Shown: positions 43,256 through 54,633 of the stretch, piece after piece | Position numbering within the stretch: position 1 is the stretch's first letter | How the letters are laid out: each line of letters starts with the position of its first letter | Assembly (NCBI RefSeq): GCF_019195435.1 | Contig: NZ_CP078069.1 | Coordinates: 1,302,001 to 1,366,000 of the forward strand | Reading direction: 5' to 3' | DNA length: 64,000 bases | Origin: Comamonas sp. NLF-1-9 | Lineage (GTDB): Bacteria; Pseudomonadota; Gammaproteobacteria; Burkholderiales; Burkholderiaceae_C | Notes under the pieces: model-generated | Databases searched by the model: none | Seen by the model: only the letters and a program-made list of their open reading frames with translations | What the model was told of the DNA's origin: nothing | Position numbers and translations under genes: made by a program

Positions 43256-44224
43256 ATGCCCCTTCCTCCCGGCCATGCACCCATAGGCGTCTTCGACAGC
43301 GGCATAGGCGGTCTGAGCGTGCTGCGCGCACTGCGCGAGGAATTGCCGCAGGAGCGCTTTGTCTACCTGGCCGACAGCGCGCACGCCCCTTATGGCGAGA
43401 AGGGCGAGCGCTTCGTGCGCCAGCGCAGCCTGGCAATAACGCGGCACCTGGTGCGTGAGCACGCGATCGCACTGCTGGTCGTAGCCTGCAACACCGCAAC
43501 CGCCGCGGCGGTGAATGCGCTGCGCGAGAGCTTTCCGCAGTTGCCCATCGTGGGCGTCGAGCCTGCGCTCAAGCCCGCCGCGCTGTGCAGCCGCACCGGG
43601 CACGTGGGCGTGCTCGCCACGCGCGGCACGGTGCAGAGCAGCCGCTTTGCCGAACTGCTGGCGCGCCAGGGCGAACGCACGCGCTTTTCGGTTCAGGCCT
43701 GCGACGGACTTGCGCAGGCCATAGAGCAAGCCACGCTGCCGACGGGCGACCCCGGGCAAGTGCTGGAAAAAACCAGAGCGCTCTGCGCCCGCTACATCAG
43801 CGCTTTGGGCAGTTTTGGCACCAAACCCGGCGAGATGGACACCCTGGTGCTCGGCTGCACGCACTACGTCTTCGTGCAGCCGCTGCTGCAGCAACTGGCG
43901 GGGCCCGAGGTGATGCTGGTTGAAACCGGCGCGGCCGTGGCGCGCCAGGCAAGGCGCAAACTGCAGCAGCACGGGCTGCTGGCCGAGGGCTTGCATGGCG
44001 GGCGGGGCGAGCCGGTGCGCCTGCTCACCACCGGCTCTCTTGCCGCGCTGCAGGCAGCGGCGGCGCGCTGGCTGGCCTTGCCGCCCGAAGTCTGTTCGGT
44101 CGCTGCCCTGGCCGATGAGGCTGCCGAGCCCGCCGAGCGCCCCTCAGTGCAGGTGACGCGGGCGGCGGTTGCTGCCGCCGCGCCCGCCGCCGGTGCCGCG
44201 CGGGCGGCGGCTCAGGTCAAGTGA
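43256..44224 (+). CDS. murI: Glutamate racemase
   Basis: 322-residue cofactor-independent glutamate racemase providing D-Glu for peptidoglycan. Catalytic cysteines are in VVACNTATA and LGCTHYVF; the N-terminal PIGVFDSGIGGLSV is diagnostic. The last 45 residues form an Ala/Glu-rich tail absent from typical members. ATG 43241 is an alternative start; a TATATT at 43224-43229, if a -10, would favour 43256. The tail overlaps the convergent acidic protein gene by 81 bases. Confidence 0.94.
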   Translation: MPLPPGHAPIGVFDSGIGGLSVLRALREELPQERFVYLADSAHAPYGEKGERFVRQRSLAITRHLVREHAIALLVVACNTATAAAVNALRESFPQLPIVGVEPALKPAALCSRTGHVGVLATRGTVQSSRFAELLARQGERTRFSVQACDGLAQAIEQATLPTGDPGQVLEKTRALCARYISALGSFGTKPGEMDTLVLGCTHYVFVQPLLQQLAGPEVMLVETGAAVARQARRKLQQHGLLAEGLHGGRGEPVRLLTTGSLAALQAAAARWLALPPEVCSVAALADEAAEPAERPSVQVTRAAVAAAAPAAGAARAAAQVK

Positions 44225-44773
44225 GCTGACCAGCGCGTCGAAGCGCTCGGTGAACAGCTTGTCGATCTCGGCGACCACGCCCGAGAGCTCGGCGGCGTCG
44301 AAGTGCCGCTCCATCACGTTGATCACGTCCTGCACCAGCATGTCGCGCTGCACCTGCATGATGGCCGCGGGCGTCGGCCCGACGAAGAGCATCAGGAAGT
44401 CGTCGCGCGATTCGCTCTCGTCCTCGGCCTCTTCGGCTTCGTCTTCGTCGAATTCGGTGTCGTAGAAAGTCACCTCGATCGCCGCGCCCTGGTCGGCGAT
44501 TTCGTTGAGGCTCATGCACATTTCATCGAGCGACTGGCGAAAATCTTCGTCGCCGCGCACTGTCCAGCACATCTGCAGCAGGCGCTCCTTGGGCTCGAAC
44601 TGGATGCCCGGCTCTTCCTCGTAGGCGCTGACCGAGCCGTCGGCCAGAGAGCGGGCGCCGGCGTACTTCCACAAGGGCTTGAGCGCGTCTTGCAACTGCG
44701 CGAAATCCACCCCGAGGCGCAACTGAACCTGGCCGTGGACGTGGATTTCAAAGGGAGCGTTGTAATCTGACAT
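44144..44773 (-). CDS. Conserved hypothetical acidic protein
   Basis: 209-residue soluble protein of unknown function. The N-terminal half (FEIHVHGQVQLRLGVDF, ERLLQMCWTVRGDEDF) looks like a compact alpha/beta domain. A strongly acidic stretch EFDEDEAEEAEDESESRDD follows at about residues 107-125, then a hydrophobic DFLMLFVGPTPAAIMQVQRD segment. The C-terminal 25 residues are basic and Gly/Arg-rich (RRPRGTGGGRGGSNRRP). The acidic-basic polarity could support nucleic-acid or self-association. It lies just downstream of tRNA-Leu. Its 3' end overlaps murI tail to tail by 81 bases. Confidence 0.7.
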   Translation of the reverse strand: MSDYNAPFEIHVHGQVQLRLGVDFAQLQDALKPLWKYAGARSLADGSVSAYEEEPGIQFEPKERLLQMCWTVRGDEDFRQSLDEMCMSLNEIADQGAAIEVTFYDTEFDEDEAEEAEDESESRDDFLMLFVGPTPAAIMQVQRDMLVQDVINVMERHFDAAELSGVVAEIDKLFTERFDALVSSLDLSRRPRGTGGGRGGSNRRPRHLH

Positions 44774-44784
44774 AAAACCTTCTT

Positions 44785-44877
44785 TGGTGCCCCGAGCCGG
44801 GGTCGAACCGGCACGCCCCTTTTCAGGAAGGCAGCGGATTTTAAGTCCGCAGTGTCTACCAATTTCACCATCGGGGC
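44785..44877 (-). tRNA. tRNA-Leu (UAA)
   Basis: A 93-base class II tRNA with long variable arm and encoded CCA. The acceptor stem GCCCCGA pairs with TCGGGGC; the anticodon loop CTTAAAA gives TAA. It is the last of four tRNA genes on the minus strand, 11 bases before the acidic protein start. Confidence 0.96.
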
Positions 44878-44992
44878 AGAACTGCGACGCCCAAGGTCTC
44901 GCCAAGGCTAACGCACAAGGGCCGCCAGGGCAAACCGCACGTTTGCCCAAGCGCAGCGCCAAAGGCGCCGCCGGGACAACGGGCTGGACTGC

Positions 44993-45068
44993 TGGAGCGG
45001 GAAACGAGTCTCGAACTCGCGACCTCAACCTTGGCAAGGTTGCGCTCTACCAACTGAGCTATTCCCGC
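44993..45068 (-). tRNA. tRNA-Gly (GCC), copy 2
   Basis: A 76-base cloverleaf: acceptor GCGGGAA/TTCCCGC, anticodon loop TTGCCAA, encoded CCA. Identical in sequence to the copy at 45237-45312, indicating a recent duplication or gene conversion. Confidence 0.97.
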
Positions 45069-45108
45069 GTGGGTGCCATGCGCAGGACGCGACGGCACGG
45101 ACATTTTC

Positions 45109-45182
45109 TGGAGGCGCGGCCCGGAGTCGAACCGGGCTAGACGGATTTGCAATCCGGTGCATAACCGCTTTGCTACCGCGCC
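45109..45182 (-). tRNA. tRNA-Cys (GCA)
   Basis: A 74-base cloverleaf: acceptor GGCGCGG/CCGCGCC, anticodon loop TTGCAAA, encoded CCA. It lies between the two tRNA-Gly copies. Confidence 0.96.
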
Positions 45183-45196
45183 GCACTCTGTTTCAG

Positions 45197-45222
45197 AAAA
45201 AAGGGGAAGCTTTTGCCTCCCC
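45197..45222 (-). terminator. Terminator-like hairpin between tRNA-Gly and tRNA-Cys
   Basis: On the minus strand an 8-bp stem (45203-45210 with 45215-45222, one G-U pair) with a 4-base loop is followed by six T residues (complement of 45197-45202). It lies after the first tRNA-Gly and before tRNA-Cys, so it may stop or attenuate transcription inside the tRNA cluster. Confidence 0.7.
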
Positions 45223-45236
45223 TCTTTTCAGGATTC

Positions 45237-45312
45237 TGGAGCGGGAAACGAGTCTCGAACTCGCGACCTCAACCTTGGCAAGGTTGCGCTCTACCAACTG
45301 AGCTATTCCCGC
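45237..45312 (-). tRNA. tRNA-Gly (GCC), copy 1
   Basis: Promoter-proximal copy, identical to the gene at 44993-45068 across all 76 bases. A -10-like TACAAT lies at 45348-45353, about 36 bases upstream. Confidence 0.97.
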
Positions 45313-45347
45313 ATCGAGCAAAGCCTGCGCTTCACAAGGAAGCCGAG

Positions 45348-45353
45348 ATTGTA
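45348..45353 (-). promoter_or_regulatory. Candidate -10 (TACAAT) of the tRNA cluster
   Basis: TACAAT on the minus strand, 36 bases before the mature 5' end of tRNA-Gly copy 1, the same hexamer as upstream of tRNA(CAU). The -35 region has only weak matches. Confidence 0.4.
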
Positions 45354-45358
45354 GGGTA

Positions 45359-45381
45359 TTTTTCAGCGCCTTTCTGAAAAA
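45359..45381 (-). terminator. Possible lon terminator hairpin
   Basis: TTTTTCAG (45359-45366) pairs with CTGAAAAA (45374-45381) around a 7-base loop, just after the lon stop. The T run is part of the stem, so termination strength is uncertain. Confidence 0.4.
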
Positions 45382-45386
45382 CCGGC

Positions 45387-47810
<2,424 letters not shown>

Positions 47811-47918
47811 GGGCAATTCCTCAAAACGGCCATGCGCCGGCACGGGCAGGGCCAAGATCATGGGCCGGGCTGCCGGTGGCGCCGGCAACCCGCATGGCGT
47901 GGCCGCAGCCGGCCACCC

Positions 47919-49184
47919 TCAGGCTTTCTTCGCTGCCTCGCGGTATACCAGCAGCGGCGCCCTCGCTTCGTCGATGGTGGCCTCCTCGACCACCACCTTT
48001 TCCACGTTGGCGGCATTCGGAAGGTCAAACATGGTGCCTATCAGCGATTGTTCAAGAATCGAGCGCAGGCCGCGCGCGCCGGTCTTGCGCGCAATCGCCT
48101 TGCGCGCGATCGCCTTGAGCGCGGCCGGGCGAATCTCCAGCTCCACGCCCTCCATCTCGAGCAGCGCGCCGTACTGCTTGACCAGCGCATTCTTGGGCTC
48201 GGTGAGGATGCGCACGAGCGCGTCCTCGCCAAGCTCGGCCAGCGCCGCGACCACCGGCATGCGCCCGACCAGTTCGGGTATCAGGCCGTACTTGATCAGG
48301 TCCTCGGGTTCGATGTCCTGAAACACCTCGGAGAGCGAGCGCTGCTTCTTGCTGCGCACCGTGGCGCCAAAGCCTATGCCTGAAGCCTCGGTGCGGTCTT
48401 CGATCACCTTCTCCAGACCGGCAAACGCGCCGCCGCAGATGAACAGGATGTTGGTCGTGTCTACCTGCAGGAAGTCCTGGTTGGGGTGCTTTCTGCCGCC
48501 CTGCGGCGGCACGCTGGCCATGGTGCCTTCTATCAATTTGAGCAGCGCCTGCTGCACGCCCTCGCCCGACACGTCGCGGGTGATGCTGGGGTTGTCGCTC
48601 TTGCGCGTGATCTTGTCGATCTCGTCGATGTAGACGATGCCGCGCTGCGCACGCTCGACCTCGTAATTGCAGCTTTGCAGCAACTTCTGGATGATGTTCT
48701 CGACGTCCTCGCCCACATAGCCCGCTTCGGTCAGCGTGGTCGCGTCGGCCATCACGAAGGGCACGTCGAGCTGGCGCGCCAGGGTCTGCGCCAGCAGCGT
48801 CTTGCCCGAGCCCGTGGGGCCGACCAGCAAGATGTTGCTCTTGGACAGCTCCACGTCTTCCTTGCCGGCCTTCTCCTTGTGGCGCAGGCGCTTGTAGTGG
48901 TTGTAGACGGCCACGGCCAGGGTGCGCTTGGCCTGCTCCTGGCCGATCACGTAGCTGTCCAGGTTGGCCTTGATGTCGGCCGGCGTGGGCAGGTCGCCGT
49001 TGCCCCCCTGGGCGCTGTCTGCGCCCGGCTGTTCGTCGCGGATGATTTCGTTGCACAGGTCTATGCACTCGTCGCAAATGAAGACCGAAGGGCCTGCGAT
49101 GAGTTTCTTGACTTCGTGCTGACTCTTGCCGCAAAACGAGCAGTACAGGGTTTTTTCGCTGGAAGAGCCTTTTTTCTCGGCCAT
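47919..49184 (-). CDS. clpX: ATP-dependent Clp protease ATP-binding subunit ClpX
   Basis: 421-residue AAA+ unfoldase that delivers substrates to ClpP. The N-terminal zinc domain has C-x2-C and C-x2-C pairs ([17 protein letters not shown]). Walker A GPTGSGKT, Walker [11 protein letters not shown] and the IGF loop (GIGFGA) that docks on ClpP are present. Start at ATG 49184 ([11 protein letters not shown]). It is 97 bases after clpP, with a hairpin between them. Confidence 0.97.
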   Translation of the reverse strand: MAEKKGSSSEKTLYCSFCGKSQHEVKKLIAGPSVFICDECIDLCNEIIRDEQPGADSAQGGNGDLPTPADIKANLDSYVIGQEQAKRTLAVAVYNHYKRLRHKEKAGKEDVELSKSNILLVGPTGSGKTLLAQTLARQLDVPFVMADATTLTEAGYVGEDVENIIQKLLQSCNYEVERAQRGIVYIDEIDKITRKSDNPSITRDVSGEGVQQALLKLIEGTMASVPPQGGRKHPNQDFLQVDTTNILFICGGAFAGLEKVIEDRTEASGIGFGATVRSKKQRSLSEVFQDIEPEDLIKYGLIPELVGRMPVVAALAELGEDALVRILTEPKNALVKQYGALLEMEGVELEIRPAALKAIARKAIARKTGARGLRSILEQSLIGTMFDLPNAANVEKVVVEEATIDEARAPLLVYREAAKKA

Positions 49185-49230
49185 GGAGCTACGCCTTGAA
49201 ACGGATAACGTGAACTGATGATACTCAAAT

Positions 49231-49262
49231 AAAAACGGCGCTTCCCGCAAGGGAAACGCCGT
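49231..49262 (-). terminator. Hairpin terminator/attenuator between clpP and clpX
   Basis: On the minus strand a stem of 12 pairs with one mismatch (49235-49246 with 49251-49262) is closed by a GNRA-type loop sequence and followed by five T residues (complement of 49231-49235). It can stop part of the clpP transcript before clpX. Confidence 0.8.
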
Positions 49263-49281
49263 GCGCGCAGGCCTTGCGGGA

Positions 49282-49890
49282 TCAGGAACGCCGGGCGATC
49301 ACCTGGTCGACGATGCCGTAGTCCTTGGCCTCGTCGGCGGTCATGAAATAGTCGCGCTCGGTGTCGTGCACGATCTTCTCGTAGCTCTGGCCGGTGCGCT
49401 CGGCCAGGATGCGGTTCATCTGCTCCTTGGTGCGCAGGATGTCGCGCGCATGGATCTCGATGTCGGTAGCCTGGCCGCGCGCGCCGCCCAGCACCTGGTG
49501 GATCATGACCTTGGAGTTGGGCAGCGAATAGCGCTTGCCCTTGGCACCGGCGGCCAGCAGGAAGGCGCCCATGCTGGCGGCAAAGCCCACGCACATGGTG
49601 GAGACATCGGGCTTGATGAACTGCATGGTGTCGTAGATCGCCATGCCGGCGGTGACGCTGCCGCCGGGCGAGTTGATGTAGAAGGAAATGTCCTTGTCCG
49701 GGTTCTCGCTCTCCAGAAACAGCAGCTGCGCGACCACCAGGTTGGCCGACTGGTCGTTGACCTCGCCCACGAGGAAGACCACGCGCTCCTTGAGCAGACG
49801 CGAATAGATGTCGTAGGAGCGCTCGCCGCGCCCCGATTGCTCCACCACCATGGGGATCAGGCCCAGGGCCTTCGTCTCTTGTGCACTCAT
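49282..49890 (-). CDS. clpP: ATP-dependent Clp protease proteolytic subunit ClpP
   Basis: 202-residue serine protease subunit. The catalytic Ser is in [14 protein letters not shown], His in NSKVMIHQ and Asp in [14 protein letters not shown]. The N-terminal processing region and [16 protein letters not shown] are typical. ATG 49890 follows a GGAGAA Shine-Dalgarno by 7 bases. It is preceded by tig in the same direction and followed by the clpP-clpX hairpin. Confidence 0.97.
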   Translation of the reverse strand: MSAQETKALGLIPMVVEQSGRGERSYDIYSRLLKERVVFLVGEVNDQSANLVVAQLLFLESENPDKDISFYINSPGGSVTAGMAIYDTMQFIKPDVSTMCVGFAASMGAFLLAAGAKGKRYSLPNSKVMIHQVLGGARGQATDIEIHARDILRTKEQMNRILAERTGQSYEKIVHDTERDYFMTADEAKDYGIVDQVIARRS

Positions 49891-50003
49891 GCAGTTCTCC
49901 AGCAAATTCGCTTCAGGCTTGTCTTTACTCTATCCGCAAACAGATGGGGCTTGCACCTGCCGGTACAAGCCCCGAATCTGATGCCTGCCAACGCAGGAGC
50001 GGC

Positions 50004-51314
50004 TCAGTTCTGCGCCATCAATTCGTCGAAGCTGACGGCCTTGTCGGTGACCTTGGCCTTGCCCAGCACGAAGTCGGTGACGTTGTTTTCCACCACCACG
50101 GCCTCGACCTCGGCCAGACGATCGCGGTCGCCGTAATACCACTTGACCACGTCCTGCGGCTTTTCGTAGCTCGAGGCAAGCTCCTCGACGTGGGCCTTGA
50201 GCTGCTCGGGCTTGGCCTGCAGCTCGTTGGCGCGCACCAGCTCGGCCACTACCAGGCCCAGGCGCACGCGGCGCTCGGCCTGCGGGCGCACCACATCCTC
50301 GGGAATGTCGGCCTTGTCGGCGTCCTTGATGCCGCGGGCCTTGAGGTCGGCGCGCGCGCCTTCGAGCAAGCGCTCGATCTCGGCCTGCACGATGGCATTG
50401 GGCAGGTCCAGCTCGGCGTGGGCGAGCAGCGCATCCATCACGGCCTGCTTGTTGCGCGCCTGCAGGCGGAACTTCACCTCGCGCTCCAGGTTCTTGCGCA
50501 CGTCGGCGCGCAGGCTCTCGACCGTGCCGCCCTCGATGCCGAGCGATTTGACGAACTGCTCGTTGACTTCGGGCAGGTGCGCCGCTTCCAGGTTCTTGAG
50601 CGTGACCAGGAAGTCCGCCGTCTTGCCTGCCACGTCCTTGCCGTGGTAGTCCTCGGGGAAGGCCAGCGGGAAGGTCTTGCTTTCGCCGACTTTCATGCCG
50701 CGCACCGCGTCTTCGAACTCCTTGAGCATCTGGCCTTCGCCCACGAGGAACTGGAAGGCCTCGGCCTTGCCGCCGTCGAAGGGTTCGCCGTCGATCTTGC
50801 CCTCGAAGTCCACGGTCACGCGGTCGCCGTCCTCGGCGGGCGTGCCCTGGGCGCGCTGGGCAAAGGTGCGCCGCTGCTTGCGCAGGATGTCCAGGGTGCG
50901 GTCGATGGCCGCGTCATCGACTTCGGCGCTGAGCTTTTGCACTTCGGCGCCCGAGAGGTCGCCGAGCTTGACCTCCGGGAAGACCTCGAACACCGCATCA
51001 AAGGTCATCTCGCCCTCGGGCGCACCGTCTTTCTCGGAAATGCGCGGCTGGCCGGCCACGCGCAGCTGGGCTTCGTTGGCGGCCCTGGAGAAGGCCTCGC
51101 CCACCTTGTCGTTGATCACCTCGTACTGCACCGAATAGCCGTAGCGCTGCGCCACGACGCCCAGCGGCACCTTGCCGGGGCGAAAACCGTCCATCTTGAC
51201 GGTGCGCGCCAGACGCTTGAGGCGCCCATCCACTTCGCTCTTGATGCTCTCGACCGGCAGGCTGAGCGTGATCTTGCGTTCGAGTTTTTCCAGCGTTTCA
51301 ACAGTGACGGCCAT
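50004..51314 (-). CDS. tig: Trigger factor
   Basis: 436-residue ribosome-associated chaperone. The ribosome-binding signature GFRPGKVP is in the N-terminal domain, the FKBP-type peptidyl-prolyl isomerase domain ([19 protein letters not shown] to LAFPEDY) in the middle, and a long helical C-terminal domain completes it. Length matches the family. It heads the tig-clpP-clpX-lon block. A non-terminator hairpin (49946-49953 with 49966-49973) lies between tig and clpP. Confidence 0.97.
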   Translation of the reverse strand: MAVTVETLEKLERKITLSLPVESIKSEVDGRLKRLARTVKMDGFRPGKVPLGVVAQRYGYSVQYEVINDKVGEAFSRAANEAQLRVAGQPRISEKDGAPEGEMTFDAVFEVFPEVKLGDLSGAEVQKLSAEVDDAAIDRTLDILRKQRRTFAQRAQGTPAEDGDRVTVDFEGKIDGEPFDGGKAEAFQFLVGEGQMLKEFEDAVRGMKVGESKTFPLAFPEDYHGKDVAGKTADFLVTLKNLEAAHLPEVNEQFVKSLGIEGGTVESLRADVRKNLEREVKFRLQARNKQAVMDALLAHAELDLPNAIVQAEIERLLEGARADLKARGIKDADKADIPEDVVRPQAERRVRLGLVVAELVRANELQAKPEQLKAHVEELASSYEKPQDVVKWYYGDRDRLAEVEAVVVENNVTDFVLGKAKVTDKAVSFDELMAQN

Positions 51315-51499
51315 CGTGCTTCCTCATCGTCGGACAGAGTGCAAGGTGCTGAGCCGGCCCCGGCAGCACCTTCGCATGTGTTTTGCAGGTTTCTCCCCTC
51401 GCCCTCGCGCGCCCGGGGCGGCGTCACCTTGCCCTGACCGGGCAGGCGCGTGCTTGGGAAAACCCGGCATTGTAGCGAAGCGGCGCGGGCGGCCCGCGC

Positions 51500-52288
51500 C
51501 TACTTGCCGAGAATCTCCTTGACCTTCTCGGCCTCGCAGCGGCCGCTGACCTGGGCCTGGGGCGGCACGCAGCCCGGCGCGGCCTCGCCCGCCGAGAGCT
51601 TTTGCAGCGCTTGCCAGAGCAGCGCGATCTGGCGCTCCTGGGCGGAAGCGGAATCGGCCAGCGTGCGCAGCGCCTGCGCCAGCGGGTCGTCCTGCTGGGG
51701 CGTGACGCCGTAGGCGCTGAACTTCTGCTGCTCCTCGTGCTGCGCCTCGGTCACGTCCGCGCCATGCTCCTGGTGCGAGGCGATGATGCGCGCCGGAATG
51801 CCCACGGCCGTGGCGCCAGCGGGCACCGGCTTGATGACTACCGCGTTGCTGCCGATCTTGGCTCCGTCGCCGACGACGAAGCCGCCCAGCACTTTGGCGC
51901 CGGCGCTGACCACCACGCCGCGCCCCAGCGTGGGATGGCGCTTGGTGCCCTTGTAGAGCGTGGTGCCGCCCAGCGTCACGCCGTGGTAGATGGTGCAGCC
52001 GTCGCCGATCTCGGCCGTCTCGCCGATCACCACACCCATGCCGTGGTCGATGAACACACGCTCACCCAGCTTGGCTCCGGGGTGGATCTCTATGCCCGTG
52101 GCCCAGCGCGCCAGGTGCGAGATGAAGCGCCCGAGCCAGCGCAGGCCATGCGTCCAGCACCAGTGCGCGGGCCGGTGCAGCCAGATCGCGTGCAGCCCGG
52201 GGTAGCAGGTAGCGACCTCCCAGGCATTGCGCGCGGCCGGATCGCGCTCCAGGATGCACTGGATATCGGAACGGATTCTGGAGAACAT
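51500..52288 (-). CDS. cysE: Serine O-acetyltransferase CysE
   Basis: 262-residue serine acetyltransferase, first committed step of cysteine synthesis. The C-terminal hexapeptide-repeat left-handed helix ([34 protein letters not shown], shown only in part here as [16 protein letters not shown]) carries the catalytic His. It is longer than the CysE minimum because of a C-terminal extension of about 70 residues rich in Ala, Gln and Glu. Downstream on the same strand is trmJ's end; no cysK is nearby. Confidence 0.9.
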   Translation of the reverse strand: MFSRIRSDIQCILERDPAARNAWEVATCYPGLHAIWLHRPAHWCWTHGLRWLGRFISHLARWATGIEIHPGAKLGERVFIDHGMGVVIGETAEIGDGCTIYHGVTLGGTTLYKGTKRHPTLGRGVVVSAGAKVLGGFVVGDGAKIGSNAVVIKPVPAGATAVGIPARIIASHQEHGADVTEAQHEEQQKFSAYGVTPQQDDPLAQALRTLADSASAQERQIALLWQALQKLSAGEAAPGCVPPQAQVSGRCEAEKVKEILGK

Positions 52289-52330
52289 GGCTCGTGCGGA
52301 TCGGCTGCGCGCTCTGGAAGGCAGCGCCGA

Positions 52331-53116
52331 TTATCTGGCCCCGGGCCGCTCGGCCTGCAGCATGGCGCGGGCAATGCCGCGCAGGATGTGGATTTCCTCC
52401 TGCGTCGGCTGCGCGCGGTTGAACAGCTGGTTGAGCCGCGGCATGAGCTTTTTCGGCGCACCGGGGTCCAGAAAGCCGATGTGCGTCAGCGCCTGCTCCC
52501 AGTGGGCGAGCATGCCCGCAAGCTGCGCGCCGTCGGCCAGCGCCGCAGCCGGCGTGGCATCGTGCACCCGAAAACCGCCCAGCGCCAGACGCCATTCGTA
52601 GGCCAGCACCTGCACCGCCGCCGCGAGGTTCAGCGAGCCGAACTGCGGCGAGGTCGGGATGCTCAGCGCCACGTGGCAGCGGTAGACGTCGGCGTTGGCC
52701 ATGCCGAAGCGCTCGCTGCCAAAGAGGAAGGCGACACCGAAGTCGCTCGCACCATTTTCGCTCGAATCGGGCCTCAGCCCTTGATCGGCAAGCGCTGGCA
52801 GCTCTCCGTTCAATAGCATTCTGAAGTGCTCGCGCGGCGTGCGCGTGGGCGGGCCGAAGTCGCGCGGCGTCATCGCGGTGGCGCACAGGTGGTGCATGCC
52901 CTCGATCGCCTCGTCCAGCGTGGCGACCACGCGGGCGCGCTCGAGCACGTCGAGCGCACCGCTGGCGCGCTGGATCGCGATGTCGCGGCGCAGCACGTTG
53001 GGCCAGCGCGGCGCTACCAGCACCAGTTCGTCAAAGCCCATGGTTTTCATCGCCCGGGCGGCGGCGCCCACGTTGCCCGGGTGGCTGGTCTGAACCAGTA
53101 CAAAGCGTGTTCGCAT
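52331..53116 (-). CDS. trmJ: tRNA (cytidine/uridine-2'-O-)-methyltransferase TrmJ, with repeat-derived insertion
   Basis: 261-residue SPOUT-class methyltransferase modifying tRNA position 32. The N-terminal [19 protein letters not shown] and the knot region [15 protein letters not shown] plus [23 protein letters not shown] are diagnostic. Residues about 99-118 ([19 protein letters not shown] region) coincide with dispersed repeat copy 5 and look like an insertion between [15 protein letters not shown] and the knot. Its two former stop codons in this frame are changed to GGA GAG. Alternative start: none better than ATG 53116. It is divergent from suhB. Confidence 0.92.
   Translation of the reverse strand: MRTRFVLVQTSHPGNVGAAARAMKTMGFDELVLVAPRWPNVLRRDIAIQRASGALDVLERARVVATLDEAIEGMHHLCATAMTPRDFGPPTRTPREHFRMLLNGELPALADQGLRPDSSENGASDFGVAFLFGSERFGMANADVYRCHVALSIPTSPQFGSLNLAAAVQVLAYEWRLALGGFRVHDATPAAALADGAQLAGMLAHWEQALTHIGFLDPGAPKKLMPRLNQLFNRAQPTQEEIHILRGIARAMLQAERPGAR
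52765..52817 (+). repeat. Dispersed repeat, copy 5, inside trmJ
   Basis: Matches copy 2 at 32 of 42 ungapped positions (AATCGGGC, CAAGCGCTG and CAGCT exact). It lies within the coding sequence of the minus-strand gene trmJ and is translated through. The trmJ frame reads TTG-AAC-GGA-GAG-CTG where copy 1 reads CTG-TTT-TGA-TAG-CTG. Confidence 0.75.
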
Positions 53117-53205
53117 GGCGGCGATTGTCGCCCCGGCCCGCGCGGCGGCGCCAGGCACTAGAATTGCCAGCCCTCGCGCATCGCCGCGTCCGTTTGCTCC
53201 TTGTC

Positions 53206-54078
53206 ATGTCGTCCCATCTGCACCCCATGCTCAACACGGCCATCAAGGCCGCGCGCGCCGCCGGCGCCATCATCAACCGCGCCGCGCTGGACGTGGAAGC
53301 CGTGCGCGTGGCGCAAAAGCAGATCAACGACTACGTCACCGAGGTGGACCAGGCCAGCGAGACGGCCATCATCGACACCTTGCTGACCGCCTACCCGGGC
53401 CATGGCATCCTGGCGGAAGAATCCGGGCGCCAGCACGGCGCGAAGAACTCCGAGTTCGTCTGGATCATCGACCCGCTGGACGGCACCACGAATTTCATCC
53501 ACGGCTTTCCCTATTACTGCGTGAGCATCGCGCTGTCGGTGCGCGGCAAGGTGGAGCACGGCGTGGTCTACGACCCCACGCGCAACGACTTGTTCACCGC
53601 CACGCGCGGGCGCGGCGCCTTCATGAACGACAGGCGGGTGCGCGTCTCCAAACGCACGCGCCTGTCCGAATGCCTGCTGGGCACGGGCTTTCCCTATCGC
53701 CCCGGGGACGATTTCGCCGGCTACATGAAGATGATGGCCGACGTGATGCAGCACACCCACGGCCTGCGCCGCCCGGGCGCTGCGGCGCTGGACCTGGCCT
53801 ATGTGGCTGCGGGCTTTACCGACGGCTTCTTTGAAACCGGCTTGTCCATCTGGGACGTGGCCGCAGGCGGCCTGCTGGTGACCGAAGCCGGCGGCCTGGT
53901 GGGCAACTTCACCGGCGAGGCCAATTACCTCGAGCAGCGCGAATGCCTGGCCGCGCCGCCGCGCATCTATGGCCAGATGGTGAATCTCATCGGCAAGTAC
54001 AGCAAGTTTGCCGGCGTGGCCGACAAGATGGCGGTCCAGGCCGCCGCTGCGGCCGAGGGCGAAGTCGGCGCCGGCTAG
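53206..54078 (+). CDS. suhB: Inositol monophosphatase family protein SuhB
   Basis: 290-residue metal-dependent phosphatase of the inositol monophosphatase fold; SuhB also acts in rRNA transcription antitermination in E. coli. Metal-binding motifs are ILAEESG (Glu), [17 protein letters not shown] (Asp-x-Asp-Gly-Thr) and [16 protein letters not shown] (Asp). ATG 53206 was chosen; ATG 53227 (MLNTAIKAA) is a shorter option close to the E. coli N-terminus. It is divergent from trmJ by 89 bases, a recurrent arrangement. Confidence 0.93.
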   Translation: MSSHLHPMLNTAIKAARAAGAIINRAALDVEAVRVAQKQINDYVTEVDQASETAIIDTLLTAYPGHGILAEESGRQHGAKNSEFVWIIDPLDGTTNFIHGFPYYCVSIALSVRGKVEHGVVYDPTRNDLFTATRGRGAFMNDRRVRVSKRTRLSECLLGTGFPYRPGDDFAGYMKMMADVMQHTHGLRRPGAAALDLAYVAAGFTDGFFETGLSIWDVAAGGLLVTEAGGLVGNFTGEANYLEQRECLAAPPRIYGQMVNLIGKYSKFAGVADKMAVQAAAAAEGEVGAG

Positions 54079-54082
54079 TATT

Positions 54083-54136
54083 CTCCTGTTTTGATAGCTT
54101 CCTGCGCTTTGTTGGCGCGCGCCAGAGCCTGATTTG
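54083..54136 (-). repeat. Dispersed repeat, copy 6
   Basis: Minus-strand copy reading CAAATCAGGCTCTGGCGCGC then CGCCAACAAAGCGCAGGAAG then CTATCAAAACAGGAG. It lies between the suhB stop and the start of the nuclease gene, leaving 8 bases before that start. Confidence 0.75.
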
Positions 54137-54144
54137 ACTGAATA

Positions 54145-54597
54145 ATGCCGCTGCTCACCGCCGCGCTCACGCTGTGCATGGTGCTGGCCGTCGGCGACGG
54201 CGATTCGCTGAGCGTGCGCTGCGGCGCGGGGCCGAGGCAGCAACTGCGCATCGCCGCGATCGACGCGCCCGAGCTGCGGCAGGCCTGGGGCCAAGAGGCG
54301 CGCCGGCATCTGGCGGCGCTGTGTCTGCGCCGAACCGCCCAGGTGCGCGCACAGGGGCATGACAAGTACGGACGCACGCTCGCCCAGGTGCACTGCCAGG
54401 GGCAGGATGCCGCCTGGGCCCAGGTGCAGGCAGGCCTGGCCTGGGTGCACCCGAGCCAGGCGCGCATTCACCCCGCTCTGGCGGCGGCCGCGCGCCAGGC
54501 GCGTGCGCAGCGCCGGGGTTTGTGGGTACAAAAGCGCCCGCTGGCGCCCTGGAAGTACCGCCAGCGCCGCGCCGGCACCAGGCACGGCCGGGGCTGA
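54145..54597 (+). CDS. Thermonuclease (SNase)-like protein
   Basis: 150-residue protein with a staphylococcal-nuclease-like domain: GDGDSLSVRCG (Asp metal ligand), AAIDAPELRQ and DKYGRTLAQVHC. A short hydrophobic N-terminus (LLTAALTLCMVLAV) may be a signal peptide. Catalytic Arg residues are plausible in the RTLA and neighbouring segments. It is shorter than secreted nucleases and ends in a basic tail (APWKYRQRRAGTRHGRG). It follows repeat copy 6 directly; its RBS lies within or next to the repeat. Confidence 0.8.
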   Translation: MPLLTAALTLCMVLAVGDGDSLSVRCGAGPRQQLRIAAIDAPELRQAWGQEARRHLAALCLRRTAQVRAQGHDKYGRTLAQVHCQGQDAAWAQVQAGLAWVHPSQARIHPALAAAARQARAQRRGLWVQKRPLAPWKYRQRRAGTRHGRG

Positions 54598-54633
54598 GCA
54601 CCAGACGCCCCGGCGCGCCCCGGCCGCACCGCT

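Noticed and set aside
43790..43850. A repeat-like insertion in murI around AALCARYISALGSFGTKPG
   Set aside because: Related MurI proteins have the same length here, so this is ordinary coding sequence.
49946..49973. Terminator between tig and clpP
   Set aside because: The hairpin (GGGGCTTG with CAAGCCCC) has no adjacent T run on either strand, so it is listed only as a hairpin within the tig evidence.
51469..51474. TACAAT as a -10 on the minus strand in the cysE-tig gap
   Set aside because: It lies about 155 bases upstream of nothing on that strand except the tig-distant region, with no -35; tig starts upstream of it, so it cannot drive tig or cysE.
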